55,398 nucleotides of DNA, from positions 1-55,398 of the forward strand of contig JALWRC010000068.1 in NCBI GenBank assembly GCA_027080725.1. The letters run 5' to 3'. The translations under genes and the position numbers were made by a program. Shown piece by piece: positions 52,954 to 55,398 of this stretch (position 1 is the stretch's first letter; each line of letters begins with the position of its first letter). The notes under the pieces were generated by a model. That model saw nothing but the letters and a program-made list of their open reading frames with translations. It had not been told where the DNA came from and ran no database searches. Source of the stretch: Saprospiraceae bacterium. GTDB taxonomy: Bacteria; Bacteroidota; Bacteroidia; Chitinophagales; Saprospiraceae.

Positions 52954-54495
52954 ATGAAAAAACTTCCAATCGGGATACAGACTTTTAGTAAAATTATAGA
53001 AGGGGAGTTGGCTTATGTGGATAAGACACCGATCGCCCTCCAATTAATCGAAAATGGGGAGTTCTATTTCCTTTCCCGTCCGCGACGCTTCGGCAAAAGC
53101 CTGTTTCTCGATACCCTCAAAGAAATTTTTGAAGGAAACAAAGCACTCTTCAAAGGACTCTACATATATGACCGGTGGGACTGGAATGTCAAGTATCCGG
53201 TCTTGAGAGTTAGCTTGGGCTCCGGCGTTCACAAGTCTATTGATGAGCTCGAAGAAAATCTGCATTGGATTCTTAAAAGACCACAAAGAGAGCTCGGTAT
53301 CGAGTGCTCCGGAAATCTTAAAGCTAAACAGTGCTTCGAACAACTTTTAGTTTCCGCCTACCAAAAATACGGGCAAAAAGTCGTCGTCCTTATCGACGAA
53401 TACGACAAACCCATCCTCGACAATATAACCGATAGCGAGGTCGCCCGCGCTATGAGAGACACCATGAAGGACTTTTACGGCGTCATCAAGGACAATGACG
53501 CTTACATCCGCTTTGTCTTTATCACGGGGGTCAGCAAATTCTCCAAGATGAATCTCTTTAGCGGGCTTAATAATTTGGAAGATATTACCTTAGATAAAAA
53601 CTTTTCCACCATTTGTGGGTACACACACCATGACCTCCTTACGGTGTTTAAAGAGCATCTCAAGGGGGCGGATATGGAAAAGGTCCGCGAGTGGTACAAT
53701 GGCTACAATTATTTAGGCGAAAAAGTTTACAATCCTTTTGACATTCTTCTGTTTATTAAGAAAAATTTCACTTATAGAAATTATTGGTGGGATACCGGCA
53801 ATCCCTCTTTTCTAATCGATATGTTGAAAACAGGGGAGTATTTTATCCCCGAGCTCGAGCACTTTGTGGCCAACGAGGAAATACTCAATACCTTTGACGT
53901 CGATAGAATCGAACTCGTAGCACTGCTCTGGCAAACGGGTTATCTGACCATCGAAGAACAACTCCCTTCACCCTTTGCCATAAAATATAAACTCACCACT
54001 CCAAACAAGGAAGTCCAAACCTCCCTCAATAGCCTTTTTATCTCTTATTTGACCCAACAAACCACTCAAAAACTAAAATTTCAGGATAAGCTCTATTCTA
54101 TTCTGGCTGAGGCTGATTTGGAGGGCCTCCAAGAGGTTTTATTCTCCTTGTTTGCCTCCATCCCCTATACCAACTTTACCAACAACCAACTGGCAGAGTA
54201 TGAGGGCTATTACGCCAGTGTCGTCTATGCCTACCTCTCCAGCCTCGGTCTTCACATCATCCCCGAGGATATCAGCAACCTCGACAGAATGGATTTGAGC
54301 ATTCTACTCGATGGGAAAGTCTTTATCCTCGAGTTTAAACTATCCGAAAAAGCCTCCGGCCGCGCCCTGGAACAGATCAAAGAAAAGAGATACTACGAGA
54401 AGTTTATGGACCAAGACGAAGTCTATCTCATCGGTATCGAGTTTAGTCGCGAAAAGAGAAATATCATCGGTTATGAATGGGAGCGAATAAAATGA
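52954..54495 (+). CDS. AAA-ATPase-like / PD-(D/E)XK nuclease family protein, tandem copy A
   Basis: The 513-residue protein has the same architecture as 39572-41107: MKKLPIGIQTFSKIIEG, Walker A-like SRPRRFGKSLF, Walker B VVVLIDEYDKPILDN, and a C-terminal nuclease core with Asp447 and E460-F-K462. Positions about 53161-53440 are almost identical at DNA level to 54766-55045 in the next gene, while flanking parts are more diverged, indicating recent duplication or gene conversion. The promoter may come from the MITE 60 bases upstream. The leader AGCAAACAAATG resembles that of the next copy. Confidence 0.88.
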   Translation: MKKLPIGIQTFSKIIEGELAYVDKTPIALQLIENGEFYFLSRPRRFGKSLFLDTLKEIFEGNKALFKGLYIYDRWDWNVKYPVLRVSLGSGVHKSIDELEENLHWILKRPQRELGIECSGNLKAKQCFEQLLVSAYQKYGQKVVVLIDEYDKPILDNITDSEVARAMRDTMKDFYGVIKDNDAYIRFVFITGVSKFSKMNLFSGLNNLEDITLDKNFSTICGYTHHDLLTVFKEHLKGADMEKVREWYNGYNYLGEKVYNPFDILLFIKKNFTYRNYWWDTGNPSFLIDMLKTGEYFIPELEHFVANEEILNTFDVDRIELVALLWQTGYLTIEEQLPSPFAIKYKLTTPNKEVQTSLNSLFISYLTQQTTQKLKFQDKLYSILAEADLEGLQEVLFSLFASIPYTNFTNNQLAEYEGYYASVVYAYLSSLGLHIIPEDISNLDRMDLSILLDGKVFILEFKLSEKASGRALEQIKEKRYYEKFMDQDEVYLIGIEFSREKRNIIGYEWERIK

Positions 54496-54557
54496 GGGAC
54501 AAAGGGGGAAAGAAGTAAAATACAGGTGACCGTTAAAAGACAATAAAAAGTAAACAA

Positions 54558-55398
54558 ATGAAAAAACTTCCTATTGGAATACAAACTTTTTCTGAAATCA
54601 TTACGGATGGATATTGTTATGTAGATAAAACAAAGATCGCCCACCATCTGATTCAAAATGGCAAGTTCTACTTCCTTTCCCGTCCCCGGCGCTTCGGCAA
54701 AAGCCTGTTTCTCGACACCCTCAAAGAGATTTTCGAAGGGGACAAAGCCCTCTTCAAAGGACTCTACATATATGACCGGTGGGACTGGGAGGTCAAGTAT
54801 CCGGTCTTGAGAGTTAGCTTGGGCTCCGGCATTCACAAGTCTATTGATGAGCTCGAAGAAAATCTGCTTTGGATTCTTAAAAGACCACAAAGAGAGCTCG
54901 GTATCGAGTGCTCCGGAAATCTTAAAGCTAAACAGTGCTTCGAACAACTTTTAGTTTCCGCCTACCAAAAATACGGGCAAAAAGTCGTCGTCCTTATCGA
55001 CGAATACGACAAACCCATCCTCGACAATATAACCGATAGCGAGGTTGCTCGCGTTATGAGAGACGCCATGAAGGACTTTTACGGCGTCATCAAGGACAAT
55101 GACGCTTACATCCGCTTTGTCTTTATCACCGGGGTGAGCAAATTCTCCAAGATGAATCTCTTTAGCGGGCTCAATAATTTGGAAGATATTACCCTGCATC
55201 CGGATTACGGAGACATTTGCGGCTATACCCATGAAGACTTAATCACCGTTTTTAAAGAGCATCTTGTGGGGGCAGATATGGAGAAAGTACGCGAATGGTA
55301 CAACGGATATTATTACTTTGGGCCTAAGGTTTACAATCCTTATGATGTCTTGCTCTTTATCTCTCAAAAATTTATGTATAAGAATTACTGGTGGAACA
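54558..55398 (+). CDS. AAA-ATPase-like / PD-(D/E)XK nuclease family protein, tandem copy B, cut by window edge
   Basis: The frame is open from ATG 54558 to the window end, 280 codons. It carries Walker A-like SRPRRFGKSLF and Walker B VVVLIDEYDKPILDN. Up to about 55190 it is nearly the same as the preceding gene. Then it switches to TLHPDYGDICGYTH, like the gene at 39572-41107, so it is a mosaic. It lies 62 bases after the preceding gene in the same direction. The nuclease domain lies beyond the window. Confidence 0.85.
   Translation, partial: MKKLPIGIQTFSEIITDGYCYVDKTKIAHHLIQNGKFYFLSRPRRFGKSLFLDTLKEIFEGDKALFKGLYIYDRWDWEVKYPVLRVSLGSGIHKSIDELEENLLWILKRPQRELGIECSGNLKAKQCFEQLLVSAYQKYGQKVVVLIDEYDKPILDNITDSEVARVMRDAMKDFYGVIKDNDAYIRFVFITGVSKFSKMNLFSGLNNLEDITLHPDYGDICGYTHEDLITVFKEHLVGADMEKVREWYNGYYYFGPKVYNPYDVLLFISQKFMYKNYWWN

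Overview
The window is a chromosomal stretch of a Bacteroidota bacterium, most likely from the Saprospiria/Chitinophagia side. Three proteins end in the type IX secretion (T9SS) type A sorting domain. Many genes are preceded by the Bacteroidota -7 element TAnnTTTG. The DUF4271 gene sits next to the divergent hemD, as is usual in this phylum. One secreted protein carries HYR-like blocks of the kind common in Saprospiraceae. Most genes are housekeeping or envelope genes and the gene order looks ordinary. The unusual material lies in the intergenic regions and in a few nuclease-type genes.

Layout. 1-1063: 5'-proximal part of an AAA-ATPase-like/PD-(D/E)XK gene (minus strand). 1690-4034: feoA-feoB ferrous iron uptake. 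4041-4115: two palindromes, the first an exact match to a ParB parS-type site. 4123-5022: nadK, with a 160-bp MITE just upstream. 5307-7341: overlapping GNAT/FemAB-like and alpha/alpha-toroid genes. 7347-7434: tRNA-Ser(GGA). 7551-11185: minus-strand operon of surface lipoprotein, ECF sigma factor and a membrane-anchored beta-barrel-like protein. 11574-14126: class II (B12-dependent) ribonucleotide reductase. 14218-21334: a T9SS haem-motif protein and a giant subtilase. 21840-25560: purM, a small membrane protein, then gamma-carbonic-anhydrase-like, TraB/GumN and rlmB genes. 25765-31859: M36 metalloprotease, PPK2 and a T9SS protein.

31959-34088 is a small accessory island. Imperfect direct repeats enclose REP-like hairpins, an orphan antitoxin-like ORF and an Rpn-family nuclease. 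34160-39429: ridA, a PhoD-like phosphatase, a small membrane protein, mutL and two rhomboid genes. 39572-41107: a second AAA/PD-(D/E)XK gene. 41175-43938: an alkyltransferase-like protein, an O-methyltransferase, a peroxiredoxin, then clpS-aat, which together form the bacterial N-degron branch. 43964-52326: M1 peptidase, Nudix, hemD, DUF4271 and DUF255/thioredoxin genes. 52734-52893: the second MITE copy. It lies directly upstream of two tandem AAA/PD-(D/E)XK genes that run off the window end.

The main candidates for something new are: (i) the TA-flanked 160-bp MITE, two copies of which place outward promoter elements next to nadK, the GNAT gene and a nuclease gene; (ii) the parS-like palindrome pair; (iii) four mosaic AAA/PD-(D/E)XK paralogues showing signs of gene conversion; (iv) a dispersed TTTGTATTACAAA(C/G)TGCAC motif found on the 5' side of genes; (v) the nested Rpn island. 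I found no CRISPR array, rRNA, prophage or complete insertion sequence.
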